Shown: piece after piece, positions 20,021 to 30,057 of the stretch | Layout: every line of letters begins with the position of its first letter | Position numbering within the stretch: the stretch's first letter is position 1 | NCBI GenBank assembly: GCA_951802425.1 | Contig: OX637802.1 | Span: 1,240,001 to 1,304,000, forward strand | Direction of reading: 5' to 3' | Length of the DNA: 64,000 nucleotides | Origin: Clavaria fumosa | Lineage: Eukaryota; Basidiomycota; Agaricomycetes; Agaricales; Clavariaceae | The notes under the pieces: generated by a model | The model's database searches: none | Seen by the model: only the letters and a program-made list of their open reading frames with translations | What the model was told of the DNA's origin: nothing | Translations under genes and position numbers: made by a program

Positions 20021-23000
20021 ATGCACTCCTTGTCCCCTGCTACCTCTAAACACATCCTCTCTCTCCTGGATGCAGGCCACTCTGCTCATCATATCTCTGC
20101 TGTCACTGGTGTCCACACCAGCACTATCTCTAGGCTTCGCTCTAAGCATTGCTCTCACCTTGCCAAAGCCATTGGAGGTCAACCTGCCAAGCTTACTCCC
20201 ACCTATGTTCGCCATGCTATTCGGCTTCTAACCTCTGGGAAGGCAGACACTGCTGTCCAGGTAGGCAAAGTACTCTCTCCCATTTCCAATCAGGCCCTCA
20301 CTATTGTCCAGGTAACCAGAGCCCTCTCTGACATTTCCAACCAGTCCCTCTGTGCTGAGACTGTCAGGATCCATTACGTAAGCCGCCATCACTAAGTCAG
20401 CAACGTGCTAGGATCTAGTTACGAGGACCGAGTACGGGACCACGTGACCCCCTGCGACCTTAAGTGCCCGCCCGCGACCTCAACTCCACACTCGCGACCC
20501 CCCTGGCGCTTATAGGCCCGCGACCAGCACCCATCACGTGCCCCCACCCACGTTCCTTGCGATTTCCCACGCTTTGCAATTCGTGATGGAGGCGGATCAG
20601 CTAAAATGCCTCTGACGTGCCCCATCAACCAATCTAACCTAAACGGGCTTAATTGAGGTCTCCCCTCGGGCAGCCAAGACCGCGCCAAGCATTCCCTCTG
20701 TCGTCCTCCCCACATTCGTACCTCACCGCTACCTTCCTTATTCGGCGTCCCCTTTTCCCTTTGTTGCCTCCCCTATCCTGCGCGACTCAGAGCGTGTAGC
20801 CTCGTTCCTCTTACTTATGACTCACTCCCTACACAGCCCCCTTCTCCCAGTATATATAACACCTTGTAATGAGTGTAGGCCCTCACGTTGAAATCGAGCT
20901 TCTTTCCCCTTCTCGCTTCTGTGAGGGACTCGGACTGACACAATTTCAACGTCCACCCCTTGCTACCTCGACCCTGTCAACCCCCGGTCGGCCTAGCTTT
21001 CTCTTTACCCCCTGCCCGTCGCGTGCAACAGAGCAACGAGAGAATCACCCTGGCATATCCGACGCGTAATGAGGACATAACGGACGAGTGGCTCACCACG
21101 GTCCTGGACTTTGGAGAAGACGAATATTGGGCGAGGTACTTTGATACTCGCATACGAACTGAATTCTACCCAGACACACCTACGGAATCCGACGTCTCGG
21201 AGACGGAAACTGCGGTACTGAGACCGCGAGAGCTACGCCCTTTCGAATTGTGGATTATTGAGGAGGAAAGAAGACTCGCGCCTTATTTCGGAAGGCTATA
21301 CGCACAAGAACAGAGCAGACGAGAGCAGAGATTGAGAGAAGCCCTAGCGATTGCATTACCAGACTCCGCGACCTCAGGCACGAGATCGCCCGCACACAGC
21401 ACCATCGACGTTAACCTCGACGACCTCGAGGACTACATAAACAGCGACAACGATGAGTCGACGAACGAACCCGCGTACGTTTCCGTGGAGATCCAGACAG
21501 AGCTTACCCTCCTCAGAGTCAAACAGTTCATCGTCCACGAATACCGACCCCTCGCTTTCATCCCCCGTCCTATCAACCCCATCCCCCCCAGCACCACCAG
21601 TTCATACCGAACCCCCCGTAGACTTCGCGAGTTTAGACGAGCGCCTAGCCCGGCAAGCACCGTCGCCACCACCACCACCACAATCACCTGCGGCTCCAGA
21701 GCCGGAACCGCGACCCCAACCCGTGAATCCATCGCCGCCAGAACCCTCGCCGCCACCCTCCCCCGCACCCGAAATGGCGGACGCCGTCCCCGCAGCCCCA
21801 ATGCCGAGGCTGGACCTAGCCGTTCCTTCTTTTGATGGAAATAAGAAGAACTTCCGGACCTTCCTCAGGTCCCTCCGACTACAGTTCCTGGGAAACCAGG
21901 GGCTCTATGCCAGTGACCTGAACAAGATCCTATTTGCGCTGAGTAAGATTACAGGAGAAGGGTTCGCTGCGGAATGGGTGAACATGCGAGGTGACGAGAT
22001 CCTGAATGCTGGAGTGGCAGGAACTTGGGAAGATTTCGTTGTGGATCTGCGGAGAGCCTTCGACGACCCAAACATTACCGCGACCGCCCTGAACGACATA
22101 GCGAAGCTGAAACAGGGAGCACTGGAAGCCGCGGAGTTCTTCGCCCTTTTCGAAACGCTGATGTGCAAGGCGGAACTGGACCCGGTCGACGACTCTGACG
22201 TGCTCATCCACTGGCTGGAGACGAATCTCAACCGGAGGTTGACCACGCGGGTCTACAACGTCAACCCCATGCCAGTTACCTATGCCCAGTGGAAGCATCT
22301 GGTCGAGACCCTGGACGCTCAGCAACGACGGCTTGACGCGATCATCTGCGAGCAGAACGCCAGCCGCCCGGCCCCGCCTCAGTTCCAACAGTCGCGACCG
22401 CTGCCTACACCCCCGCGCTATCCGAACTCGAACCCCCCACGACCCGCGCCTCGCTTCCCCTCCGCTCCGCAACAGCAGCAACGCGCTCCTGTTCCACAGA
22501 TCATGCCCTGTCCCGCTGGTGCCGGTGACCGGATGATCGTAGACCAGACGCGAGCTCCTGCGGCCGAGCGTCGATGCTTCCGCTGTGGCCAGGTAGGACA
22601 CATTGCCCGCAACTGCCACCTCCCGGACTCGCGACCCTATGTCCCGAGGCCGCAGGTACGTGCGATGGTCCCTGGCCCAGTAGAAGTGGAAGAATACAAG
22701 AACGAACTCGCGCTACTTCGCGACAGGCTCGCGATCTACGAGAGAGAGAGGCAGATGGCTGGTGCCCCACAGGCCCAGCAACACCAACAACAGCTCCCGC
22801 CAGCTCCCACCCAGGAGCAGGATTTTGGAGGAGAGACGCAGTAAGTCCGAACTGGCGTCTCTGTAACAATACAAGTCTCGTTCCCGCCCCCGCCCCTGTA
22901 CCCGTAGCAAGTATACCCAAATACACAATCTTGCAACGGAGACACGCCCGGAGCGCGAATGAACTTGAGGACAACAGAACAACAAAAGTCGCGGAGGAGA

Positions 23001-26000
23001 AACCAAAGAGGCGAAAGAGAGAGTTGACCCTACCGGCGCACTTTGAGACTCTAACCACGGCTGAGTGGGGAGGCGTTAAAGTCCTGATCGATTCGGGATG
23101 TACTAACTGCTTCATGGACCTAGCCTGGTGCAGGGAGCTCGGACTAGAACCTGTGCCGCTGCAGAACCCGATCAAGGTATACAATGTGGATGGATCAGCA
23201 AACAAAAGTGGGCCTATTCGCTACGGCATCGACCTCCTGTTGACCATAGGGGACCACCAAGAGAGAATACACTTCTTGCTCGGAACAGCCAAGTCGCACA
23301 AGATCATCCTGGGACACGACTGGCTATCCAAACACAACCCGGAGATCGATTGGCCACTGGGGAAGGTCTCCTTCAAACGCTGCCCCGCGAGTTGCCACTT
23401 CGACCCGCTCCTCGCGAGTCCCTGGGCCTATCCAAGGAGCAGTGATTGGGACAATGCACTGCGAACAACCATGGATATCCGCTTTTCGGACACCGGAGAC
23501 ATGCCTGACTGGCCGTCGCTATACCCAATGGTCTTTAGTGAAGCCAAGTGGGACGAGTTGCCTAAACCGCGACCCGATTTTGACATTAAGATCGAGTTCC
23601 GCGAGGACCTGGGCCACTTATCCTCCAAACTGTACTCGCTGACGAGAGAAGAGACGATTGAGATGAATAGGTGGATTGACGAACAGCTCGCATCAGGAAG
23701 GATAAGACCCTCCAAATCGCCCTATGCCAGTCCGTTCTTCTTTAAGCGAGAAAAGGACAAACTCCGACCGATCATCGACTACTCGCGCCTCAACTCATTT
23801 TTGACCAAAGACAAGTTCCTGTTGCCACGCATCTGCGACTGTGTAGACAAGCTGCGTGGAGCCAGGATCTTCCCCAAGATCGATGCGAAGGGGGGATTTC
23901 CATCCATGAGGTTGTGGGAGGGGCACCAGGAGAGATGCGCGTTCCTAACGTCGCGAGGTTTGTTCGAACCTACGGTAATGTGGTTCGGACTCCAGAATGC
24001 CCCCGCGACCTTCCAGAGGTTCATGAACCACATCCTGAGAGAGGAGATCGCCGGCGGACACGTCCTCGCGTACATCGATGACGTCATCATCTTCGCAGAC
24101 GACCTCGCGACCCACCGCTACTGGATGGATCGGGTACTGCAGAGATTCCGTGAGAATGGGCTATGCCTCCGGTTAAGCAAGTGTGAGTTCGAGAAGGCTG
24201 AGGTGTTCTACCTTGGGCTCAGGCTCTCGCATAATCGCCTCGAACACAACCCGGCCAAGGCAGAAGCTATCCGAAACTGGCCAGTGCCCCGAAACGTCAA
24301 AGAACTCCAGCGCTTCTTGGGAATGGTCAACCACTTGCGGAGATTCATCCCCAACCTGTCCACGCGAGCCAAGCCCCTGTTTAAGCTCACCGGCAACGTC
24401 CCCTGGTGTTGGCAGAGCGAACAGGTCGCGGCCTTCCTGGATGTGAAAGGAGCGCTTGTCTCAGCCCCGGTCCTCGCCCTACCCCAGGACTCGGGCAGAT
24501 GGAAGGTAGAAACGGACGCGAGTAACCTCGCGACGGGTGGTGTTCTTTCGCAGCAGCAGCCTGATGGAACCTGGAGACCGGTCGACTACATCTCCGAGGC
24601 CCTCACAGCCGCCGAGAAAAACTATGATGTCTACGACAAAGAACTCCTCGCGGTCATCAGGGCTCTAAGAGAGTGGAGAGCGTATCTAGTGGGAGTGGAC
24701 GAGACCTTCGAGATTTGGACGGACCATGCCAACCTGCAATACTTCAGAAAGCCCCAAAAACTGAAGCCACGACAGGTACGCTGGTACGGAGAACTCCAAA
24801 GTTTTGACTTTGAAATCAAGTATCGGACGGGCAAGAGCAACACCAAAGCCGACACCCTCTTGCGAAGGCCAGACTACGGAGACGCTGCCGAAGAAGATGC
24901 CCCTGTCCAGATGCTCCCCGCTGACATGAACGTCCGCACCAGCTTTACCTCGGAAATGGAGACGCTCCTCCAGAAAAAGAGCGCGGAGTATGTCCCGAAG
25001 CCCATGGAGATTGATGACAGTTGGACGTGAGACCGCCTCAGGCTTTGGTGGAGAAACAACACTGTGTGGATACCCGCGAGCGTTCGCGAGGTGGTGCTCA
25101 ACTATGAACACGACCTCCCCACCGCAGGACACCCCGGAAAAAAGAAAATGAAAGCCGCAATGGTCAAGGCCTACTGGTGGCCCGAGATGGTGAAGGATGT
25201 GGAGAAGTACGTATCCGGATGCGAAGGTTGCCAGAGAACCAAGCCCGATCGAACCAAACGCGCCGCGCCTCTGTACCCACACCCAGTCCCAAACGGCCCA
25301 TGGTGGGCGATCAGCTGGGACATAGTAGGACCATTACCACAGTCCCGCGGGTTCGACTCCATCCTTGTAATCGTGGACAAATTCACCAAGCGCACTCTCA
25401 TCGAAGCGATCGGTTTCGACTTGACCAGCCTGGGAGCTGCGAGGATCCTCCGCGACCGAGTATTCCGGAACCACGGAATTCCCCAGAAGGTCGTCAGCGA
25501 CCGTGGCCCACAATTCATCTCTCGATTCATGAAGGAATTCTACCGGATGATTGGGATAAAGGCTAACCCGAGTACCGCCTTCCACCCCCAAACTGACGGA
25601 CAAACAGAGCGAGTAAATCAGGAGATCGAGACTTACCTGCGAGGATATGTCGACCATCTCCAGGATGATTGGGCAGAGTGGTTGAGCACAGCAGAGTTTG
25701 CGTTGAATAACCGGGAACACTCCGCGACAGGCTATACGCCCTTCTTCTTGGACTGCGGCCGACACCCCTGGAATGGAGGTATACACCTGCGGACAGAAGT
25801 GAACCCAGCTGCAGATGAGTGGATGGCGAAGTTGGAAGAATCGCGACGTGCTGCCAAAGAGGCCATGGAGAAAGCCGCGCTAGCAATGAAGAAAAGCTAT
25901 GACAGCGGAAAACGACCCAGCCGCGAGTATGGGAAGGGAGACTTAGTTTGGCTCGACACGCGAAACCTGAAAATGGACCGCCCAAACAAGAAACTCGACA

Positions 26001-27711
26001 ACAAACGCGCTGGACCCTTCGCCATCATAGAGAAGGTGGGACCAGCTGGATATCGCCTCAAGCTGCCCCCGGCCTGGCAAATCCATGACGTATTTAATGA
26101 GTTGCTCCTCACCCCGTTCATCCCTCCTTCTTTCGCTTCTCAAGCCCGACCACCCCCGCCCCCCCCGACCATCGACGACGACCATTTGGAGTATGAGGTC
26201 GAAGAAATCCTGGATGTGAAGAAAGTAGGGTGAGGAGTGAAGTATCTGGTAAAGTGGCAAGGCTACCCCATCGAAGAGAATACTTGGGAACCCTGCCAGA
26301 ACCTTACCAACACCGCAATTCTCCTCCGCGACTTCTTCCTCAAACACCCGGATAAGGCGCGATTGGCCGGTCGAGACGCCCAGCCTTGAGGAGGGGGCCA
26401 TGTCAGGATCCATTACGTAAGCCGCCGTCACTAAGTCAGCAACGCGCTAGGATCTAGTTACGAGGACCGAGTACGGGACCACGTGACCCCCTGCGACCTT
26501 AAGCGCCCGCCCGCGACCTCAACTCCACACTCGCGACCCCCCTGGCGCTTATAGGCCCGCGACCAGCACCCATCACGTGCCCCCACCCACGTTCCTTGCG
26601 ATTTCCCATGCTTTGCAATTCGTGATGGAGGCGGATCAGCTAAAATGCCTCTGACATGCCCCATCAACCAATCTAACCTAAACGGGCTTAATTGAGGTCT
26701 CCCCTCGGGCAGCCAAGACCGCGCCAAGCATTCCCTCTGTCGTCCTCCCCACATTTGTACCTCACCGCTACCTTCCTTATTCGGCGTCCCCTTTTCCCTT
26801 TGTTGCCTCCCCTATCCTGCGCGACTCAGAGCGTGTAGCCTCGTTCCTCTTACTTATGACTCACTCCCTACACAGCCCCCTTCTCCCAGTATATATAACA
26901 CCTTGTAATGAGTGTAGGCCCTCACGTTGAAATCGAGCTTCTTTCCCCTTCTCGCTTCTGTGAGGGACTCGGACTGACAGAGACAGTCCGCCTACACCTC
27001 AAAAAGGCTGGACTGAAGTCTGCAGTGAAGCAGCAAAAGCCCCTCCTCTCAAAGTGTCATTGTAGAGAGAGGTTGGACTTTGCAATTGCTCACAAGGACT
27101 GGACTGTGGAGGACTGGAAGAGAGTGGTATGGTCAGATGAGACCAAGATTAATTGCTTGGGCTCAGATGGCAGGAGTTGGGTCTGGAAGAAGGTTGGAGA
27201 AGGTCCTTGTCAGAGGACTGTGAGTGGGACTGTGAAGTTTGGGGGGGGATCTCTGATGGTATGGGGATGTATGATGTGGAGTGGAGTTGGATATGCATGC
27301 AAGATTGATGGAAGGATGGATGGGGACCTTTATGTCAAGATTTTGGAGGATGAGCTGCAGTCCAGCATCAGGTATTTTAAGAAGAAGCCAGTTGATATTA
27401 TTTTCCAGCAGGATAATGACCCCAAGCATAAGTGCAAGAAGGCCAAGGCCTGGTTCCAGGAGAATGGGATGGAGGTCCTGACATGGCCAGCACAGTCTCC
27501 TGACCTCAACCCTATTGAACACCTATGGGCACACCTGAAAAGGAGGCTCCAGGGGTATGAAACAGCACCAAAAGGGATATTGGAATTGTGGGAGAGGGCC
27601 CAGGTGGAGTGGGAGAAGATAGAATCTTCAGTGTGCCAGGAATTGGTAGAAAGCATGCCTAGGAGGGTTGAAGCAGTGTTGAAGGCCAAAGGGGGGTACA
27701 CAAAGTACTAG
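20021..27711 (+). CDS. Tc1/mariner transposase, split by Gypsy-A (20021-20361 + 26985-27711)
   Basis: Seen: ATG 20021 opens a frame with an N-terminal helix-turn-helix region ([19 protein letters not shown], then TISRLRSKH). It is cut after 20361 and resumes in frame at 26985 ([10 protein letters not shown]), running to TAG 27709-27711, about 355 residues in all. The catalytic acidic residues are visible in [17 protein letters not shown] and [11 protein letters not shown], the DD34E pattern of Tc1 transposases. Known: the enzyme binds the TIRs and performs cut-and-paste at TA. Inferred: apart from the Gypsy insertion I see no stop or frameshift, so it may have been functional when hit. It lies between the two TIRs and has no visible intron. 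Confidence 0.92.
20362..20940 (+). repeat. Gypsy-A 5' LTR
   Basis: 579 bp with a TATATATAAC box near 20852-20861 as the likely Pol II promoter. It is followed by CAATTTCAACGTCC, the presumed primer-binding region. Palindromic CACGTG-type words occur near 20442 and 20535. Confidence 0.95.
20960..21835 (+). CDS. Gypsy-A leader-proximal frame overlapping gag
   Basis: Seen: a 291-codon frame whose first half reads like real protein ([30 protein letters not shown]), with mixed helical and acidic composition. Its second half turns Arg/Ser/Thr-rich. It overlaps the gag frame (from 21453) by 383 nt in another register. The same overlap exists in the left-edge copy with no length change, so this is not a private indel. 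The real product may be a longer Gag reached by a frame change around 21500-21540, or a separate small protein. I recognise no domain. Confidence 0.5.
   Translation: MLPRPCQPPVGLAFSLPPARRVQQSNERITLAYPTRNEDITDEWLTTVLDFGEDEYWARYFDTRIRTEFYPDTPTESDVSETETAVLRPRELRPFELWIIEEERRLAPYFGRLYAQEQSRREQRLREALAIALPDSATSGTRSPAHSTIDVNLDDLEDYINSDNDESTNEPAYVSVEIQTELTLLRVKQFIVHEYRPLAFIPRPINPIPPSTTSSYRTPRRLREFRRAPSPASTVATTTTTITCGSRAGTATPTRESIAARTLAATLPRTRNGGRRPRSPNAEAGPSRSFF
21453..22844 (+). CDS. gag: Gypsy-A Gag (capsid and zinc knuckle)
   Basis: 463 codons from ATG 21453 to TAA 22844. Residues 1-105 are Ser/Pro-rich, and residues from about 120 ([26 protein letters not shown]) to 300 form the capsid-like helical domain of Ty3/Gypsy Gag. 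A CCHC knuckle [14 protein letters not shown] begins near residue 375, and the C-terminal Gln/Pro tail follows a coiled segment. Gag packages element RNA into virus-like particles. Pol lies in the -1 register relative to gag and overlaps its end (22574-22844), so Pol is probably made by frameshifting near the end of gag. An in-frame start further upstream is not available. No premature stop is present. Confidence 0.85.
   Translation: MSRRTNPRTFPWRSRQSLPSSESNSSSSTNTDPSLSSPVLSTPSPPAPPVHTEPPVDFASLDERLARQAPSPPPPPQSPAAPEPEPRPQPVNPSPPEPSPPPSPAPEMADAVPAAPMPRLDLAVPSFDGNKKNFRTFLRSLRLQFLGNQGLYASDLNKILFALSKITGEGFAAEWVNMRGDEILNAGVAGTWEDFVVDLRRAFDDPNITATALNDIAKLKQGALEAAEFFALFETLMCKAELDPVDDSDVLIHWLETNLNRRLTTRVYNVNPMPVTYAQWKHLVETLDAQQRRLDAIICEQNASRPAPPQFQQSRPLPTPPRYPNSNPPRPAPRFPSAPQQQQRAPVPQIMPCPAGAGDRMIVDQTRAPAAERRCFRCGQVGHIARNCHLPDSRPYVPRPQVRAMVPGPVEVEEYKNELALLRDRLAIYERERQMAGAPQAQQHQQQLPPAPTQEQDFGGETQ
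22845..25030 (+). CDS. pol: Gypsy-A Pol part 1: protease, RT, RNase H
   Basis: The frame is open from 22574 and overlaps gag; pol-like sequence follows the gag stop. Protease: [12 protein letters not shown] (23083-23118). [11 protein letters not shown] near 23770, [13 protein letters not shown] near 23985 and the active site YIDDVIIF near 24073. RNase [17 protein letters not shown] near 24500, YDKELLAV and [10 protein letters not shown]. All catalytic Asp residues appear present. The frame ends with TGA at 25028-25030 (SWT*DRL), and integrase continues in the same register. The same TGA is found in Gypsy-B (18036) and in the right-edge Gypsy-A copy (63819-63821). Confidence 0.93.
25031..26388 (+). 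CDS. pol: Gypsy-A Pol part 2: integrase and chromodomain (one internal stop)
   Basis: It continues the pol frame after the TGA at 25028. The HHCC finger lies in [11 protein letters not shown]...CEGCQRTK (25098-25240). The DDE residues lie in SWDIVGP (25315), VVSDRGPQF (25492) and TERVNQEIE (25606). The C-terminal domain has [21 protein letters not shown] and [10 protein letters not shown], and a chromodomain ([17 protein letters not shown]) ends at TGA 26386-26388. A TGA at 26231-26233 (KKVG*GVKYL) cuts off the chromodomain. The right-edge copy has CGA at this codon, so this is a recent CpG transition. Integrase inserts cDNA in the nucleus, and chromodomains bind modified histones. The element is therefore non-functional without readthrough. 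Confidence 0.93.
26401..26979 (+). repeat. Gypsy-A 3' LTR
   Basis: 579 bp. It differs from the 5' LTR at six positions I can see, all C/T or G/A at CpG (for example CCGCCGTC versus CCGCCATC at the start, AACGCG versus AACGTG). Confidence 0.95.
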
Positions 27712-27731
27712 AATGTCTTGACTTCTGCACT

Positions 27732-27951
27732 ATAACAGTCAGCCAAAAAACTGTTGCAATGAGTCTCCAGGAAAGATCATGTGATATCTTACTAATTAAG
27801 GAAGGTAAAGATATGACAAAAATACCATTAGATAGCCAAGAGGGAGGGCTACCATGTCTAATATTTCTATGATTTTAGCAAATTTATTGCATGTGCTACA
27901 CCTTATTTAGCTCAAAGTGCCAAAACATTGCAACAGTTTTTTGGGTCACTG
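27732..27951 (-). repeat. Tc1 right terminal inverted repeat
   Basis: 220 bp, the reverse complement of 19671-19890 with few differences. It ends TGGGTCACTG before the duplicated TA at 27952-27953. Confidence 0.93.
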
Positions 27952-27953
27952 TA

Positions 27954-27977
27954 AGTTGTGTGAGACCCAGTCTGATA
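27954..27977 (+). repeat. LTR-B, 3' LTR, last 24 bp
   Basis: AGTTGTGTGAGACCCAGTC plus TGATA completes the Gypsy-B LTR, as shown by the uninterrupted copy at 59621-59908. It abuts the Ngaro-like fragment. Confidence 0.88.
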
Positions 27978-29575
27978 TCGGGTGACTGGGTTTTTGCCTG
28001 GCAAAAGGCAGTCGTCGCAACAACATTCACTTCCCCACATAGGGAGAAAGAACTCACAAACTACACTGATTACATCCTTGGACTCTTCGGGTTGAGATGC
28101 ACCTCCTTGCACACATGGATCATCGAGATGGATAAAGTGATTCGCAAACACATTGCTGAGTCGAACGACCTCGAACTGTGTGATTTCATCACCCTCCAAC
28201 AGTTCGAGGCCTGCTTCCTTGATCCAGATGGGGCGCACTTCGAACCTGAAGGGTCCAGAACCAAAATGAAACAACACACCGACTGGAACCCCAAAGAGCC
28301 ATGCTGCCAATATAATGAGAACAGGTGCACTCACACAAACTGCAAATTCAAGCATGCCTGCATCCTATTGGAGGCGGACACAGGAAAGGGGATCGCAAGG
28401 ATAGGGCGAAGAGAAGGGCTTGAGCTCAAAGCTAAGTGCCTGTGGTACCTGAGGGAGTTTCTGTGGAGAGACGATGATGAAGTGCTCAGAGTGATGGCAA
28501 GTTATTCACTCACAGCCGAACCAGTACCTAGACCCCCTACTGCGGAATTTATCAAGGGAGATGGCTGGAACACAGTTAAAAAATACCTGAATCTCTTCAA
28601 AGTCATGACACCCCTTAAAGCCGATGTCTTTGAGTGCCTCCTTGCTGACCACCCTAACCAACCCTACATCCAGTCCGTCTTGTGGGCACTTCGCAATGGG
28701 TTCTGGCCATGGGCAGAGACAGATTTGAATGAGTATCCAGGGTTGTGGGACAACTCAGAGTGACCACCCAAAACCGAGGCTGAGAGGAACTTCATAAGGG
28801 AGCAGTTCAGAGTAGAGGAGGAGAAGGGGCGGTTCTTGCCTGCGTTTGGAACGGAACTCCTCCCTGGGATGTTCTCTGTCCCTGTCCATGCGGTTCCCAA
28901 GCCAGACTCAGACAAACTCCGCCTAGTTGTGGACCACTCTGATGGAGAGTTCTTGCCCAATTCTAGAATTCTGAAAACAGAGATTGCTGGCATCAAACTT
29001 GATGGGATCCGCTCACTCGGGACAACCATCCGCAACCTTCACAAATGCGATCCAGACCGCAAGCTCGTCATCTACAAAATGGATGTAGCTGAGGCTTACC
29101 GTCTGTGCCCAATGCACCCCTTATGGCAGCTAAAACAAATTGTTTTGGTGGAGGGGACTAAACATGTTGACTGCTGCAACAACTTTGGTGGCCGGGCATT
29201 GCAGAAAGTCTACCACTCTGTGGCCTCACTCATCATGTGGATCACCGTTTTTCAGTGTGGGCTCACCAATCTCAAGTGTTACATTGATGACCATTTCGGA
29301 GCTGTGCCAAAAGGCGATGTTGCATGGTATGCACTGTACAAGAAAAACATGCCATCTGAGCAGGCTGCCCTCCTCCAATTGTTCAATGAGCAGGCTGCCC
29401 TCCTCCAATTGTTCAATGAGCTTGGCGTCCCGCACACTGAACACAAGCAGCTATCAGGGTCACCCCTTCCTGTAATTGGTTTCGATGTGGACCCGAATGA
29501 GATGCGGGTTACCATGGCACTGGAGAAGTGAGCGAAGCTCATCACCAGATGCAAGCCCTTCACCAGCACCTGATG
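27978..29575 (+). pseudogene. Ngaro/DIRS-like retroelement fragment: zinc finger and RT
   Basis: Seen: one register runs 27978-29531 with a single TGA at 28761-28763 (consistent with CGA to TGA). It has a CCCH-type finger (CCQYNENRCTHTNCKFKHAC) near 28302. An RT-like region follows, with VPKPDSDKLRLVVDHS, YKMDVAEAYRLCPMHP and the active-site motif CYIDDHFGA near 29280. Known: a CCCH finger followed by an RT of this style is typical of Ngaro/DIRS-type elements that use a tyrosine recombinase. Neither the recombinase nor the split repeats are seen. A 30-bp unit (EQAALLQLFN) is tandemly duplicated at 29358-29417, a small private duplication. The class assignment is tentative. Confidence 0.6.
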
Positions 29576-29706
29576 CTGTAGAATTATTGCAAGATGTCTT
29601 GTAATTACAATACAGGGCCATTGCAAGATTGATTGTAATTACAATAGTTTTTGATCATTTTGCCCTTGCAAGATTACTTGTAATGACAATACATATTACA
29701 ATACAG
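29576..29706 (+). repeat. Short palindromic A/T-rich repeats flanking TRIM-D2
   Basis: Three imperfect units of ~30-45 bp begin TTGCAAGAT and contain the palindrome TTGTAATTACAA or a variant, near 29583, 29622 and 29666. The sequence right of TRIM-D2 (31079-31100) resumes with similar words (ACAATACAATGCAAG), so the TRIM inserted within this array. Confidence 0.6.
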
Positions 29707-30024
29707 TGTTGGAATTGGCTATCTCAGCCATCGATCAGATAAGCGCTTATTCATTTCACTTTAGTCATCAGACCGGGCCCCTTAGTAAGAACGTCATGTG
29801 ATTATGTAGAGGTACTAACGCCATTGGTAGTTATTAATAGCTATCACATGACTGCAGTAGTATATAAGTAGCTCACCAGATGTAGTAGATACCCATCTGG
29901 TTATCCAGTTTTGTGCCCCGGACTACCACTACCGCTACCGACTCGACTTCGCTCATCGTCACCGTCGTCGTCCTTCGATAGGATCCTCACCGATCAGCAC
30001 ACCGACAACCAGATTCTATTAACA
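29707..30024 (+). repeat. TRIM-D2 5' LTR
   Basis: 318 bp, TGTTGGAATTGG...ATTAACA, with a TATATAAGT box near 29863. It is followed by TAACCAGATACCAACC, conserved with copy 1. Confidence 0.95.
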
Positions 30025-30057
30025 TAACCAGATACCAACCTGTGCGCCTCCTCGATA

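Larger units (their letters stand above)
20362..26979 (+). mobile_element. Gypsy-A: full-length Ty3/Gypsy chromovirus (6.6 kb)
   Basis: 579-bp LTRs at 20362-20940 and 26401-26979, TGTCAGGATCC...GGACTGACA. A perfect TSD gagac lies at 20357-20361 and 26980-26984, and a polypurine tract GAGGAGGGGG lies at 26389-26398. The order is gag, protease, RT, RNase H, integrase, chromodomain. The six LTR differences I can see by eye are all CpG versus TpG/CpA, about 1 percent divergence, so insertion was fairly recent and decay is CpG-driven. Partial copies lie at both window edges on the minus strand. Confidence 0.96.
19671..27951 (+). mobile_element. Tc1/mariner transposon with long TIRs, interrupted by Gypsy-A
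   Basis: 220-bp terminal inverted repeats at 19671-19890 and 27732-27951 begin CAGTGACCCAAAAAACTG. TA dinucleotides at 19669-19670 and 27952-27953 are the target duplication. Without Gypsy-A (20362-26979 plus one gagac) it is about 1.66 kb and carries one transposase gene. It sits in the Gypsy-B 3' LTR. Confidence 0.95.
16048..27977 (+). mobile_element. Gypsy-B: 5'-truncated Ty3/Gypsy chromovirus with nested Tc1 and Gypsy-A in its 3' LTR
   Basis: Pol runs from 16048 to 19397 and the 3' LTR starts at 19406. The LTR is interrupted after 19670 by the Tc1 element (19671-27951) and finishes at 27954-27977. No 5' LTR is found to the left. The LTR family is confirmed by an independent copy at 59621-59908 whose sequence runs uninterrupted across the Tc1 insertion point. 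Confidence 0.88.

Noticed and set aside
25028..25062. GTGAGA at the Gypsy-A stop as a true intron donor
   Set aside because: Gypsy-B has ATGAGA at the same place and no clear acceptor follows before the integrase finger; left only as an alternative.
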